Source: Crystallibacter degradans
GTDB taxonomy: Bacteria; Actinomycetota; Actinomycetes; Actinomycetales; Micrococcaceae
Reading direction: 5' to 3'
DNA: 64,000 nucleotides
Assembly (NCBI RefSeq): GCF_012952295.1
Contig: NZ_JABBCH010000005.1
Location: 1 to 64,000, forward strand
Translations under genes and position numbers: made by a program
In this document: piece by piece, positions 1 to 10,653 of the stretch
Layout of the letters: every line of letters begins with the position of its first letter
How positions within the stretch are numbered: the stretch's first letter is position 1
The notes under the pieces: model-generated
What the model was told of the DNA's origin: nothing
What the model saw: the letters and a program-made list of their open reading frames with translations, nothing else
Databases searched by the model: none

Positions 1-74
1 CCCGGAAGCTAAGACCCACAGCGCCGATGGTACTGCACCCGGGAGGGTGTGGGAGAGTAGGTCACCGCCGGACA
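1..74 (+). rRNA. rrf: 5S ribosomal RNA, 3' part (5' end outside window)
   Basis: The first bases match the 3' half of an actinobacterial 5S rRNA, including the stretch CGCCGATGGTACTGCACCCG and the closing GTAGGTCACCGCCGGAC. The 5' part lies outside the window, so an rRNA operon most likely precedes this window. The exact 3' end is judged by eye. Confidence 0.9.
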
Positions 75-84
75 TCTTTTGAAA

Positions 85-119
85 GTGAAGGGCTCCACCA
101 TGACGGTGGAGCCCTTCAC
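85..119 (+). terminator. rRNA operon terminator hairpin
   Basis: A perfect 15-bp inverted repeat (85-99 with 105-119) with a 5-base loop lies just after the 5S rRNA. It is followed by a short T-containing stretch. This is the expected terminator of the rRNA operon. Confidence 0.85.
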
Positions 120-358
120 CCATTTAAACGGCACATGAGATCGGTCGACCCCGTCCGATGGCCGGAGCTGTGATCCGCCGTCGTAAGTGGTATCACAGCC
201 CAGTCAGCCGGCGGCGTTGGCGGTCTGCACTAGACTGGTCTGGTGGCACATGACGTGTTGCATCCTGACCAATAGATCAACAAATCACCAGATAAATAGA
301 GATGGCGGCTGAAGGCTCCTTTGAGGGGTGCCAGGCCCGCACTGAGAGGAGCTCCGGC
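120..358 (+). other. Intergenic region between 5S rRNA and the first protein gene
   Basis: No credible gene is seen. A TAGACT hexamer at 231-236 resembles an actinobacterial -10 box and could serve the downstream gene, but I find no matching -35. The sequence GAGAGGA at 343-349 is the ribosome binding site for the start at 359. Confidence 0.4.
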
Positions 359-2284
359 ATGGCTGATTTCCGTGGTCGTGGGGAACGAGACGACAAGGGC
401 GGTGCCGGACGAGGCAACTTCGGCGGCCGCTCAGGATCCGACAAACCTGCTAGACGTGGCGAGGGTCCACGCCGGGACAGCGAAGCACGCGGCCAAAGCG
501 GCGCCTACCGCGGCACAAGCAATTCGGGTGGAGACCCGCGCGGCTTCCGTGCACGCGACGATCGCCGTGGCAGCAGCGGTGAAGGCGCAGCAGGTCGGGA
601 TCGATCCGGTCCTCGTCGCGAGTATGGCGATCGTCCGCGTCAGGATCGCACTGATGGTCCTCGTCGTGAGTACGGTGATCGTCCGCGTCAGGATCGCACT
701 GACGGACCGCGGCGGGAGTACACCGATCGCCCACGTCAGGACCGTGGCGCCCCTCGCGGCTCTAGCCAGGGCGGCGAGGGTTATAAGCCTCGTCGTGAGT
801 ACACGGATCGTCCACGTCAGGATCGCGATGGCTCTCGTGGGGCTGAAGGTTATAAGCCGCGCCGTGAGTATGGTGATCGCCCGCGTCAGGACCGTACTGA
901 TGGTCCTCGTCGTGAGTACACGGATCGTCCACGTCAAGATCGTGGCGCCGAGGGCTATAAGCCGCGCCGTGAGTATGGTGATCGCCCGCGTCAGGACCGC
1001 GCTGATGGTCCTCGTCGCGAGTACACCGATCGTCCACGTCAAGATCGTGGCGCCGAGGGCTATAAGCCGCGCCGTGAGTATGGTGATCGCCCGCGTCAGG
1101 ACCGTACTGATGCTCCTCGTCGCGAGTACACCGATCGTCCGCGCCAAGACCGTGGCGGTTCCCGCGGCGCTGAAGGTTACAAGCCGCGCCGCGAGTACGG
1201 CGACCGTCCGCGCCAGGACCGTGGCTCCGACCGCGGCGCTGAGGGGTTCAAGCCGCGCCGCGATGGGGAAGAGCGCTTCGGCGAACGGAAGTATGGTTCT
1301 GGCCGAGGCGATGGCCAGCCTCCGCTGAAGAATGCGCAGGATCTGCGCAGCTCTAACAGGGCCGATCGTCCCCGCTCACCCCAGATCGACGAGGACGTTA
1401 CCGGACAGGAGCTGGACCGCGTCATCCGTGCACAGCTCCGGACGCTGGAATCAAAGAGCGCAGAATGGGTGGCCAAGCACCTGGTGATGGCCGCGCGGCT
1501 GATGGACGAGGATCCCGAGCTTGCGTTCCAGCATGCCCTGGCTGCCAGCCGTCGTGGCGGCCGGATGGCTCCGGTCCGCGAAGCTGTAGGACTGACTGCC
1601 TATGCTGCCGGCCATTACGGTGAGGCCCTGCGGGAGTTCCGTACCTACAGGCGCATCAGTGGCTCCAATGCGCACCTGCCCGTGATGGCGGACTGTGAGC
1701 GCGGGCTTGGCCGCCCGGACCGCGCCCTCGAGATGATTCGTTCCGAGGAAGCTACGGACCTGGACGCTGCCGGCAAGGTGGAACTGGCGATTGTGGCGTC
1801 GGGCGCACGGATGGATCTGGAGCAGCATGACGCTGCCGTGGCCGCGCTCGAGATTCCGCAGCTCGACAAGAACCGGGCATTCTCATACAGCCCCAGATTG
1901 TTCCGGGCCTACGCCGACGCACTTGAGTCCGTCAACCGTGCCGAAGAAGCCGAGCAATGGCTTCGCCAGGCGCGGCTGGCGGAGAGCGCGTTGGGTGTAG
2001 GAGAGTTTGCCGAGCCTGAAATCTTCGACCTCGTTGATGAAGATGAGGAGCCGGGAGCCCGGCGTCCGCGCGACGTGTCCAACGGACACGATGCGGTTCC
2101 GCGTGAGGCAACAGGCGTCGCCGGACCAGCTGAAGAGGCTTCAGGCCTTGTGGAAGCCGATACCGCGGGCAGCGACGTAGGACCGCGGGTTTCCGAGGCA
2201 GCGCTTGAGGACGAAGACCTCCATGAAATCGAGGACCCGGCTACAGCGGAACAGGACGTCAAGCACCCCGGAGACGAAGACTGA
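359..2284 (+). CDS. Repeat-rich basic protein with C-terminal TPR-like region (Rv1691 position)
   Basis: This 641-residue protein has two halves. Residues about 1-345 are low-complexity and rich in Arg, Gly and Asp, with eleven copies of a PRREY(G/T)DRPRQDR unit. The second half (about 365-570) is helical and resembles tetratricopeptide repeats, and an acidic tail follows. The start at 359 is preferred over 302 because GAGAGGA sits 9 bases upstream. By position, directly before the HAD phosphatase and tlyA, it corresponds to M. tuberculosis Rv1691, a TPR-like protein of unknown role. The basic RG-rich half suggests nucleic-acid or ribosome binding, which is inference. Its function is not known to me. 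Confidence 0.8.
   Translation: MADFRGRGERDDKGGAGRGNFGGRSGSDKPARRGEGPRRDSEARGQSGAYRGTSNSGGDPRGFRARDDRRGSSGEGAAGRDRSGPRREYGDRPRQDRTDGPRREYGDRPRQDRTDGPRREYTDRPRQDRGAPRGSSQGGEGYKPRREYTDRPRQDRDGSRGAEGYKPRREYGDRPRQDRTDGPRREYTDRPRQDRGAEGYKPRREYGDRPRQDRADGPRREYTDRPRQDRGAEGYKPRREYGDRPRQDRTDAPRREYTDRPRQDRGGSRGAEGYKPRREYGDRPRQDRGSDRGAEGFKPRRDGEERFGERKYGSGRGDGQPPLKNAQDLRSSNRADRPRSPQIDEDVTGQELDRVIRAQLRTLESKSAEWVAKHLVMAARLMDEDPELAFQHALAASRRGGRMAPVREAVGLTAYAAGHYGEALREFRTYRRISGSNAHLPVMADCERGLGRPDRALEMIRSEEATDLDAAGKVELAIVASGARMDLEQHDAAVAALEIPQLDKNRAFSYSPRLFRAYADALESVNRAEEAEQWLRQARLAESALGVGEFAEPEIFDLVDEDEEPGARRPRDVSNGHDAVPREATGVAGPAEEASGLVEADTAGSDVGPRVSEAALEDEDLHEIEDPATAEQDVKHPGDED
608..1222 (+). repeat. In-frame tandem repeat array, 11 units
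   Basis: Eleven copies of a unit coding PRREY(G/T)DRPRQDR run in frame. From the fifth copy they form a higher-order repeat of about 34 codons in which a YGD unit alternates with a YTD unit, joined by TDG or GAEGYK linkers. Copies 5-6, 7-8 and 9-10 are nearly identical at DNA level, which suggests recent duplication. Copy number is likely to vary between strains. Confidence 0.9.
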
Positions 2285-2288
2285 ACCG

Positions 2289-3272
2289 ATGTTGATTGAC
2301 GGTTATGACGCTCTGCTCTGCGACTTGGACGGGGTGGTTTACGCCGGTGCCGGTGCCATAGAAGGAGCGACTGAGGCTCTCGACAGGCTGCCGGCTGCCG
2401 GCGTCAAACTGGGCTACATCACCAACAACGCGTCCCGTTCCTCCGAACAGGTCGCGGCCCACCTTCGCGAACTGGGCGCGCCGGCGCGGGCCGACCAAGT
2501 ATTTGGCTCCGCGCGTGCCGGCGCCGCTCTGCTGGCAAAGCATGTGCCGCCGGGAGCCAAGGTTCTGGTGACCGGGAGCCGTACATTGGTCCAGGAAATC
2601 GAAGCTCTGGGTTTTGTCCTGGTGGACTCTGCCGACCAACGGCCCGACGCTGTCATCCAGGGGTTTGATCCTGCGGTGAGCTGGCTGGATCTGGCCGAGG
2701 CATCGTATGCGATAGCAGCTGGTGCCTTCTGGGTAGCCACCAATACGGACCTGACGATTCCCCGCGCCGAGGGGATAGCACCGGGAAACGGTTCGCTGGT
2801 GGCTGCTGTCCAAACCGCCACTGGGGCGACGCCGCTGGTGGCGGGTAAGCCTGAGGCGGCTCTCTTCACGACGGCGGCGCAAAGCCTCCAGGCGCAGACA
2901 CCGCTTGTCGTTGGAGACCGTTTGGACACTGACATCCTTGGCGGCAACAACGCGGGCATGGATACGGCGGTGGTACTGACCGGCGTCGATACCCTGGAAA
3001 CGATCCTCGCCGCCCGGTCAGCCGAAAGGCCGAGGTACCTGCTGGCCAACCTGGGCGATCTGTACCAGCCGTATCCGCAGGTAACTTCTGCCGATGGAAT
3101 TTTCACCTGCGGCAGCTCGAGCGCTACGGTCGAGAACGGCGTTGTCCGTTATAGCGGTGACCGCAACGAGCTCGACACCTGGCGGGCCGCCTGCGCCGCA
3201 TGGTGGAACACCCACCCCGAAGCGGCAGCCCCGTTCATGCCGGAGCTGGCGGCGCACGCGTCGATAGACTGA
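2289..3272 (+). CDS. HAD-IIA family hydrolase (NagD/phosphoglycolate phosphatase-like)
   Basis: The 327-residue protein begins with the HAD motif CDLDGVVY (nucleophile Asp12, acid/base Asp14). It continues with TNNAS (motif II) and ends its core with GDRLDTDILGGNNAGMDTA (motifs III/IV). This is the layout of the NagD/4-nitrophenylphosphatase subfamily with a C2 cap. The substrate cannot be read from sequence; phosphoglycolate or sugar phosphates are usual. The start is the ATG 2 bases beyond the acidic-tailed upstream gene's stop region, so the two are probably cotranscribed. It matches the position of M. tuberculosis Rv1692. Confidence 0.88.
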   Translation: MLIDGYDALLCDLDGVVYAGAGAIEGATEALDRLPAAGVKLGYITNNASRSSEQVAAHLRELGAPARADQVFGSARAGAALLAKHVPPGAKVLVTGSRTLVQEIEALGFVLVDSADQRPDAVIQGFDPAVSWLDLAEASYAIAAGAFWVATNTDLTIPRAEGIAPGNGSLVAAVQTATGATPLVAGKPEAALFTTAAQSLQAQTPLVVGDRLDTDILGGNNAGMDTAVVLTGVDTLETILAARSAERPRYLLANLGDLYQPYPQVTSADGIFTCGSSSATVENGVVRYSGDRNELDTWRAACAAWWNTHPEAAAPFMPELAAHASID

Positions 3273-3316
3273 AGCAGGTCCGGCGAACAACCCTTGATGG
3301 TGGAAGGAACTGACCG

Positions 3317-3538
3317 ATGGATCCGATGACCGACCTGATCACTTCCGATGGACAGCCCTCGCCGAAATCAGCCGTTACACAGTGGCCGGTCTCCGTTGCG
3401 TCCACCGAGGACGAGAGCGTGGATGAAATCATCGAGCCGTTGACGTCGCTGCCGCAAGTCCCGGTAACCGAACATGCTGCCGTCTTTACCTGCATGCATG
3501 ATGGCCTGCTGGCTGATCTGGATGCTGGAGCAGACTGA
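3317..3538 (+). CDS. Small acidic hypothetical protein (73 aa)
   Basis: A 73-residue acidic reading frame with a good ribosome binding site (GGAAGGA, 10 bases before ATG) fits exactly between the HAD phosphatase and tlyA. No domain is recognised. M. tuberculosis has a similarly short gene, Rv1693, at the same place, which supports a real gene. There is no signal peptide or membrane segment. Function is unknown; cotranscription with tlyA, 7 bases downstream, is likely. Confidence 0.65.
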   Translation: MDPMTDLITSDGQPSPKSAVTQWPVSVASTEDESVDEIIEPLTSLPQVPVTEHAAVFTCMHDGLLADLDAGAD

Positions 3539-3545
3539 GGCAGGA

Positions 3546-4400
3546 ATGAAAAGACTGGATCAGGAACTGGTAGCCCGCGGACTGGCAAGGTCCCGGACCC
3601 ATGCCGCAAAGCTTATCTCCGCCGGCTTGGTGAGCCGCGAGGGGACTGTCGTACGGAAGGCCGCCGCCGCCGTGGGAGCCGATGACAAGCTGGAGGTGGA
3701 GACCGGGGGCGAACCTGAATACGTCAGCCGGGCCGGACATAAACTGGCCGGCGCGCTCCGTGCCTTCCCGGCGGTAGAGCCCGAGGGCCGCCGATGCCTG
3801 GACGCCGGGGCGTCCACCGGCGGCTTCACCCAGGTGCTCCTTGAAGCCGGCGCCCGGGAGGTAGCCGCTGTCGACGTCGGCCATGGCCAGATGGTGCCGC
3901 AACTGCGCGCCGATGAGCGGGTCCATCTCTTCGAGGGCGTGAACGCCCGGTATCTAGACAGCGCCAATATCGGCGGGCCGGTCTCGCTGACGGTTGCGGA
4001 TCTGTCCTTTATCTCGCTGACCTTGGTGATGGCGGCCCTCAGCGCGGCCACTGAGCCCGACGGCGACATGGTGCTGATGGTGAAGCCCCAATTCGAGGTG
4101 GGACGTGAGTCATTGGCGAGCACCGGCGTCGTTAGCTCGGAAGCCGAACGGCGGCGGGCGGTGGAAAAGGTGGTGCGCAGCGGGCTGGAGCACGGACTGC
4201 ACATCAAGGGGCTGGCCCGCAGTCCGCTGCCCGGCCAGGACGGTAATGTTGAATTCTTCCTGTGGATGAAGGTGCCCGCTATGCGCGCCCCGGCTAGGAT
4301 CGGAACGGAGCTTGATGCCGCCGTCCGCAACGCTATGGAACAGTATCCGGTACCGCCGGATGCGGAACAGCCCAACGAACTACCGGGAGTAAACGCATGA
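3546..4400 (+). CDS. tlyA: TlyA family rRNA 2'-O-methyltransferase
   Basis: The 284-residue protein starts with an S4-type RNA-binding domain (MKRLDQELVARGLARSRTHA). An FtsJ/RrmJ-type SAM methyltransferase domain follows, with motif I LDAGASTGGFTQVLL and the VTVADLSFIS segment. TlyA methylates ribose 2'-OH groups in 16S and 23S rRNA and affects capreomycin sensitivity in mycobacteria. AGGCAGGA precedes the chosen ATG. Its stop overlaps the nadK start by 4 bases, so the two are translationally coupled, as in Rv1694-Rv1695. Confidence 0.92.
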   Translation: MKRLDQELVARGLARSRTHAAKLISAGLVSREGTVVRKAAAAVGADDKLEVETGGEPEYVSRAGHKLAGALRAFPAVEPEGRRCLDAGASTGGFTQVLLEAGAREVAAVDVGHGQMVPQLRADERVHLFEGVNARYLDSANIGGPVSLTVADLSFISLTLVMAALSAATEPDGDMVLMVKPQFEVGRESLASTGVVSSEAERRRAVEKVVRSGLEHGLHIKGLARSPLPGQDGNVEFFLWMKVPAMRAPARIGTELDAAVRNAMEQYPVPPDAEQPNELPGVNA

Positions 4401-5389
4401 GCAGACGGATTCTGGTTTTGGCCCACACCGGGCGCCACGACGCTCTGGCCGCCGCCCAGGAAACGTGTGCCCAGCTCCATGCCTCCGGGCTGGTTCCGGT
4501 GATGCGGCGCAAAGAGGCGGAACACATCCGCCAGGTCTATTCCCACCTCGCGGCCCCCCTCGAGATCCTGGACGAAGACGTGAAGCTCAAGGACGTGGAC
4601 CTTGGCATGGTGCTCGGTGGGGACGGTACCATTCTGCGCTCCGCCGAACTGGTCCGGGACTCCGATGTGCCCTTGCTGGGCGTCAACCTGGGCCACGTGG
4701 GCTTCCTGGCTGAAAGCGAACGTGCGGACCTTGCCCAGACCGTCCATTGGGTGGTAGAGCGCCAGTACACCGTTGAAGAACGGATGACCATCGACGTGCA
4801 GGTCTGGCTGGACAAACGCAAGATCGGCCACACCTGGGCGCTGAACGAGGCCACCGTGGAAAAGGGGGACCGCCAGCGGATGGTTGAGGTCGTCGTCGAA
4901 GTCGACGCGCTGCCCATCAGCTCCTTCGGCTGTGACGGGGTGGTGATGGCCACGCCCACCGGCTCGACGGCGTATGCTTTCTCGGCCGGGGGACCGGTGG
5001 TCTGGCCCGAGGTGGAGGCCCTGCTGATGGTCCCGATCAGTGCCCATGCGCTGTTTGCCAAACCGCTGGTGGTGGCCCCGGACTCGGTCATGGCCGTGGA
5101 ATTGCTGAACCGCACGGATGCCAATGGGGTCCTCTGGTGCGACGGCAGGCGCAGCCTCGATCTGCCGCCCGGTTCCCGCGTCGAGGTAACCCGCTCTGAC
5201 AAGCCGGTCCGATTGGCCCGGACCAGGCGCACGCCCTTTGCCGAACGGCTGGTGCGCAAGTTCGAGTTGCCGACCAAGGGTTGGCGCGGTCCGATCAGCG
5301 CGGACGAGGCGCAGCCGCAGACGACGCCGCTGGATACCATCCGGACGGTCGAACCGCACCACACCCCGCCCGAGGAGGAGCGTCGATGA
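4397..5389 (+). CDS. nadK: NAD kinase
   Basis: This 330-residue protein phosphorylates NAD to NADP. It has the kinase signature LGGDGTILRSAEL in the N-terminal domain, the NEATVEKGDRQRM segment that binds NAD, and the glycine-rich CDGVVMATPTGSTAY region. The ATG overlaps the tlyA stop (ATGA), and its own stop overlaps the recN start, so tlyA, nadK and recN form one tight operon. The C-terminal tail of about 40 residues is variable and looks disordered. Confidence 0.95.
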   Translation: MSRRILVLAHTGRHDALAAAQETCAQLHASGLVPVMRRKEAEHIRQVYSHLAAPLEILDEDVKLKDVDLGMVLGGDGTILRSAELVRDSDVPLLGVNLGHVGFLAESERADLAQTVHWVVERQYTVEERMTIDVQVWLDKRKIGHTWALNEATVEKGDRQRMVEVVVEVDALPISSFGCDGVVMATPTGSTAYAFSAGGPVVWPEVEALLMVPISAHALFAKPLVVAPDSVMAVELLNRTDANGVLWCDGRRSLDLPPGSRVEVTRSDKPVRLARTRRTPFAERLVRKFELPTKGWRGPISADEAQPQTTPLDTIRTVEPHHTPPEEERR

Positions 5390-7110
5390 TTGAGGAAATC
5401 AGAATCAGCAACCTCGGTGTCATTACCGATGCCGTGCTGCCGCTGGGTCCCGGGCTTTCCGTGGTCACGGGTGAAACCGGTGCCGGAAAGACCATGGTGG
5501 TGACTGCGCTGGGGTTACTGCTCGGTGCCCGTTCGGACGCCGGGGCAGTGCGCACCGGTGCTTCCTCCGCCGTCGCCGAGGCGGTGGTCCGGCTTGCCCC
5601 GGACAGTCCCGCCATCGCCCGCGCGCAGGATGCCGGTGCGGATATTGAAGAGTACGACGGCGAAGCAGAACTGATGCTGGCCCGTACCGTTAACGCTGAC
5701 GGCCGCAGCCGGGCGCATGTCGGCGGCCGTTCGGCTCCGGTGGGTACCCTGGCTGAAATAGGTGAACAGCTGGTGGCGGTCCACGGCCAGTCGGAACAGC
5801 TGCGGCTGAAGAGCCAGAGCGCCCAGCGGGAAGCCCTGGACAAGTTCGGCGGGCCCAAGCTGGCCAAGGCGCTGGCGGCGTTCCGCCAGTCCTATGACCG
5901 TTGGCGGCAGGCGGCCGGGGAACTGCAGTCGCTGCGGACCGAGGCCCGTGAACGGCTGCGCGAAGCGGAATCATTGCAGCTGGCCCTGGAAGAGATCGAC
6001 GGCGTCGACCCCCAGGCGGGTGAAGACCTGGCGCTCAAGGCGGAGGCCACCAAGCTGGCCAACGTAGAGCAGCTGCGCGCTGCGGCACAGCTGGCGCACC
6101 AGGCGTTGATCGCGGAGGAATTCGCGGACGCCGGCGATGCGACATCGCTGGTGGACGCGGCCAAACGCTCGCTGGAGCAGGTCCAGGCGGATGATCCGGA
6201 ACTGGGCAAGGCCGCGGGCCGGCTCGCAGAAGTCGGCTACATTCTGGCCGACGTTGCTGCCGATCTGGCCAGCTACTCCGCATCACTGGACAACGAAGGC
6301 CCCGAACGGCTGGCGGAGCTTGAGGCGCGCAGGGCCAGCCTCGCCGGACTCGTGCGCAAGTATGCGCCAAGCATCGACGAGGTGCTGGACTGGAGCGCAA
6401 CCGCCCGCCAGCGCCTAGACGAGCTGACTGACGATTCCAGCCGGATCGAGGCGCTGGAAACGGAAATTGCGGCGCTCGAAACGGAACTCACCGAAACCGC
6501 CGGCAAGATCACCGCCATGCGCGGCAAGGCCGGCGGCGAGCTCGGCCGCAAGGTGGGCAAGGAGCTGGCGGCACTGGCCATGCCGGACGCCGAACTGCAC
6601 ATCCAGCTCGAACCTGCCGAGGAGCTGGGGCCACACGGGGCGGACAACATCGCCTTCCTGCTGAAACCGCACCCCGGAGCACCGCCGCGGCCGCTGGGCA
6701 AGGGTGCCTCCGGCGGCGAGCTCTCCCGGGTCATGCTTGCCATCGAAGTGGTGCTGGCCGCGGTGGATCCGGTACCGACGTTTGTCTTCGATGAGGTTGA
6801 TTCCGGCGTCGGCGGCAAAGCAGCGGTGGAGATCGGGCGCCGGCTTGCCATGTTGGCCAAGTACGTCCAGGTCATTGTGGTTACGCACTTGCCGCAGGTT
6901 GCGGCCTTCGCGGACCAGCACATCCGCGTCTACAAAACCTCGGCCGCCGCGGCCAAGAATTCCGAAGGCGTTACGGCCAGCGACGTCACCTTGCTCTCGG
7001 ATGAAGAGCGGGTGACGGAGCTGGCCCGGATGCTGGCCGGCCAGGAAGAATCCGAACTGGCCCGTGCCCATGCACAGGAACTGATCGAAGGGGCCAAAGG
7101 AAGCCGCTAA
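5386..7110 (+). CDS. recN: DNA repair protein RecN
   Basis: This 574-residue SMC-like ATPase acts in double-strand break repair. It shows Walker A GETGAGKTMV near the N-terminus, a long coiled-coil middle (about 165-365), the ABC signature GASGGELSRVMLA and Walker B TFVFDEVDSGVGG. The ATG at 5386 follows GAGGAGG and overlaps the nadK stop. No LexA-type GAAC-N4-GTTC box is seen before it, so it is probably expressed from the upstream operon promoter. Confidence 0.95.
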   Translation: MIEEIRISNLGVITDAVLPLGPGLSVVTGETGAGKTMVVTALGLLLGARSDAGAVRTGASSAVAEAVVRLAPDSPAIARAQDAGADIEEYDGEAELMLARTVNADGRSRAHVGGRSAPVGTLAEIGEQLVAVHGQSEQLRLKSQSAQREALDKFGGPKLAKALAAFRQSYDRWRQAAGELQSLRTEARERLREAESLQLALEEIDGVDPQAGEDLALKAEATKLANVEQLRAAAQLAHQALIAEEFADAGDATSLVDAAKRSLEQVQADDPELGKAAGRLAEVGYILADVAADLASYSASLDNEGPERLAELEARRASLAGLVRKYAPSIDEVLDWSATARQRLDELTDDSSRIEALETEIAALETELTETAGKITAMRGKAGGELGRKVGKELAALAMPDAELHIQLEPAEELGPHGADNIAFLLKPHPGAPPRPLGKGASGGELSRVMLAIEVVLAAVDPVPTFVFDEVDSGVGGKAAVEIGRRLAMLAKYVQVIVVTHLPQVAAFADQHIRVYKTSAAAAKNSEGVTASDVTLLSDEERVTELARMLAGQEESELARAHAQELIEGAKGSR

Positions 7111-7136
7111 GCTGTACGATCGGCTGGAGGAAAAGA

Positions 7137-7167
7137 CTTCCGCCGCCGCGGTATTGGCGGCGGGAAG
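7137..7167 (+). terminator. Hairpin after recN
   Basis: CTTCCGCCGCC (7137-7147) pairs with GGCGGCGGGAAG (7156-7167) with one bulged base. It lies between recN and pyrG and has no T-run. It is a plausible operon end. Confidence 0.5.
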
Positions 7168-7171
7168 CTGA

Positions 7172-8941
<1,770 letters not shown>

Positions 8942-8943
8942 CC

Positions 8944-9627
8944 ATGTCCGCTGCCGGTCCGAAGGTGTTTGCCGACCAGCCTGATCCGCGCACGCTAGTT
9001 GCTTCCGAGACGCTGTACGAGGGCCGGATCTGGAACGTCGTCAGCGATACCTTCAGCCTCACCGGCGATGCCGAGGATGTCCTGGTCCGCGACTACATTG
9101 CCCACCCGGGTGCGGTAGCCGTTGTGGCCATGGACGACCGCGGCCGCATCCTGCTTCTGAAGCAGTACCGGCAGCCGGTCCGGATGTCCCTGTGGGAGAT
9201 CCCGGCCGGTCTGCTGGACGTCGAGGGCGAGGACTTTGTGGTTGCGGCTGCCCGGGAGCTGGCTGAGGAAGCGGATCTCGCGGCCGGACGTTGGGACGTG
9301 CTGGTGGATTTCTTCAACTCGCCGGGCTCATCAAGCGAAGCCATCCGCATCTACCTGGCCAGAAACCTGACGGAAGTTCCCGAAGCAGACCTGCACACGC
9401 GGACGGACGAAGAAGCGGAAATCGAGCACCTGTGGGTGGATCTTGACGAGGCCGTTCAGGCTGTCATGGCAGGCCGTCTGCACAACCCATCGGCCGTGGC
9501 TGGCGTGCTTGCTGCCGCCGAAGCGTCCCGGCAAGGGTTTGAAGGACTGCGTCCGGCTGACGCACCTTGGCCGGAACATCCCTCACAGCAGAACCACCCG
9601 GCGCCGGCCGCCGGAACGGGGCAGTGA
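8944..9627 (+). CDS. NUDIX hydrolase, ADP-ribose pyrophosphatase type
   Basis: The 227-residue protein has a NUDIX box, from GLLDVEGEDF to AARELAEEADL. The box has the one-residue longer spacing common in ADP-ribose pyrophosphatases. The following FNSPGSSSEAI segment is also typical of that group. It probably hydrolyses ADP-ribose or related nucleoside diphosphate sugars. It follows pyrG after 2 bases and precedes xerD after 6 bases, matching Rv1699-Rv1700-Rv1701, so all three are likely cotranscribed. Confidence 0.88.
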   Translation: MSAAGPKVFADQPDPRTLVASETLYEGRIWNVVSDTFSLTGDAEDVLVRDYIAHPGAVAVVAMDDRGRILLLKQYRQPVRMSLWEIPAGLLDVEGEDFVVAAARELAEEADLAAGRWDVLVDFFNSPGSSSEAIRIYLARNLTEVPEADLHTRTDEEAEIEHLWVDLDEAVQAVMAGRLHNPSAVAGVLAAAEASRQGFEGLRPADAPWPEHPSQQNHPAPAAGTGQ

Positions 9628-9633
9628 GCTTGC

Positions 9634-10614
9634 ATGGCCGGAAGCGTGCAGGCCGCCACCACGGCCGGTGATCTAGGGGCGACGGCGCTGGGCAGGGCTA
9701 TATCGGACTACCTGCTGCACATGGCGGTCGAACGCGGACTGGCGGCCAATACGGTGGCCGCCTACCGCCGGGACCTGAAGCGGTACCAGCACTTCCTGGA
9801 ACAGCGGCTGGTCGATGACCCGGGGAAAATCACCAGGCATGACGTCACCGCGTTCGCGCAGGTTCTCTCCGACGGATCGGATGGTGCGTCGGCACTGAGC
9901 GTCCGTTCCGCGGCACGGACGATCGTCGCGGTGCGTGGCCTGCACAAGTTCTGGAGTCTGGAGGGGATCAGCGCCACGAATCCGGCCACCGACGTCCACC
10001 CGCCGATGCCGGGCAAACGCCTCCCCAAAGCCATCTCGGTCGGGGAAGTCACCCGGATCCTGGAAGCGGTCAGCACCGAGACGCCCGCGGGTCAGCGAGA
10101 CCGCGCGCTGCTCGAATTCCTCTACTCAACCGGGGCACGGATCAGCGAGGCCGTCGGGCTCGACGTCGATGACGTGAGCGTCGAAACCATCGACGAGGGA
10201 CCCGCCGTCGTACGTTTGCTGGGCAAGGGGTCGAAGGAGCGGCTGGTGCCGCTGGGATCCTTCGCTGCCAAAGCCATTGACGACTATCTGGTCCGCGCCC
10301 GGCCGGGCATTGCCGCCAAAGGCCGCGGCACGCCTGCGCTCTTCCTGAACGCCCGCGGCGGACGGCTGAGCCGCCAGAGTGCCTGGACCATCCTGAAGAC
10401 GGCGGCCGAGAAGGCAGCCATAGGCCGGGACGTCTCACCGCACACGCTGCGGCATTCGTTTGCGACCCACCTGCTCGAAGGCGGCGCGGACGTGCGCGTG
10501 GTGCAGGAGTTGCTGGGGCACGCTTCGGTCACCACCACACAGGTGTACACCCTGGTCAACGCGGACACGTTGCGCGAGGTCTATGCTGCGGCCCATCCCC
10601 GCGCCCTGGGCTAG
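9634..10614 (+). CDS. xerD: Site-specific tyrosine recombinase XerD
   Basis: This 326-residue recombinase resolves chromosome dimers with XerC at dif. It has an N-terminal SAM-like core-binding domain and a C-terminal catalytic domain. The catalytic set is complete: Arg169 (STGARISE), Lys198/201 (GKGSKER), His270 and Arg273 ([15 protein letters not shown]), His296 ([11 protein letters not shown]) and Tyr305 (VYTLV). Position at the end of the pyrG operon matches Rv1701. It marks the left edge of an apparent accessory insertion, because the next core gene, parA, lies 11 kb away. Confidence 0.93.
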   Translation: MAGSVQAATTAGDLGATALGRAISDYLLHMAVERGLAANTVAAYRRDLKRYQHFLEQRLVDDPGKITRHDVTAFAQVLSDGSDGASALSVRSAARTIVAVRGLHKFWSLEGISATNPATDVHPPMPGKRLPKAISVGEVTRILEAVSTETPAGQRDRALLEFLYSTGARISEAVGLDVDDVSVETIDEGPAVVRLLGKGSKERLVPLGSFAAKAIDDYLVRARPGIAAKGRGTPALFLNARGGRLSRQSAWTILKTAAEKAAIGRDVSPHTLRHSFATHLLEGGADVRVVQELLGHASVTTTQVYTLVNADTLREVYAAAHPRALG

Positions 10615-10653
10615 CATACCCGGGCTGCACTAGAGGAAGGATAGACTCGGCTC

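Noticed and set aside
321-1328. Long alternative-frame and antisense open frames over the repeat region (335 and 238 codons)
   Set aside because: They arise from the GC-rich tandem repeats of the real frame, give biased low-complexity proteins and have no ribosome binding sites of note.
3560-5362. 600-codon antisense open frame over tlyA and nadK
   Set aside because: Both sense genes are clear family members; the antisense frame is an effect of high GC at third codon positions.
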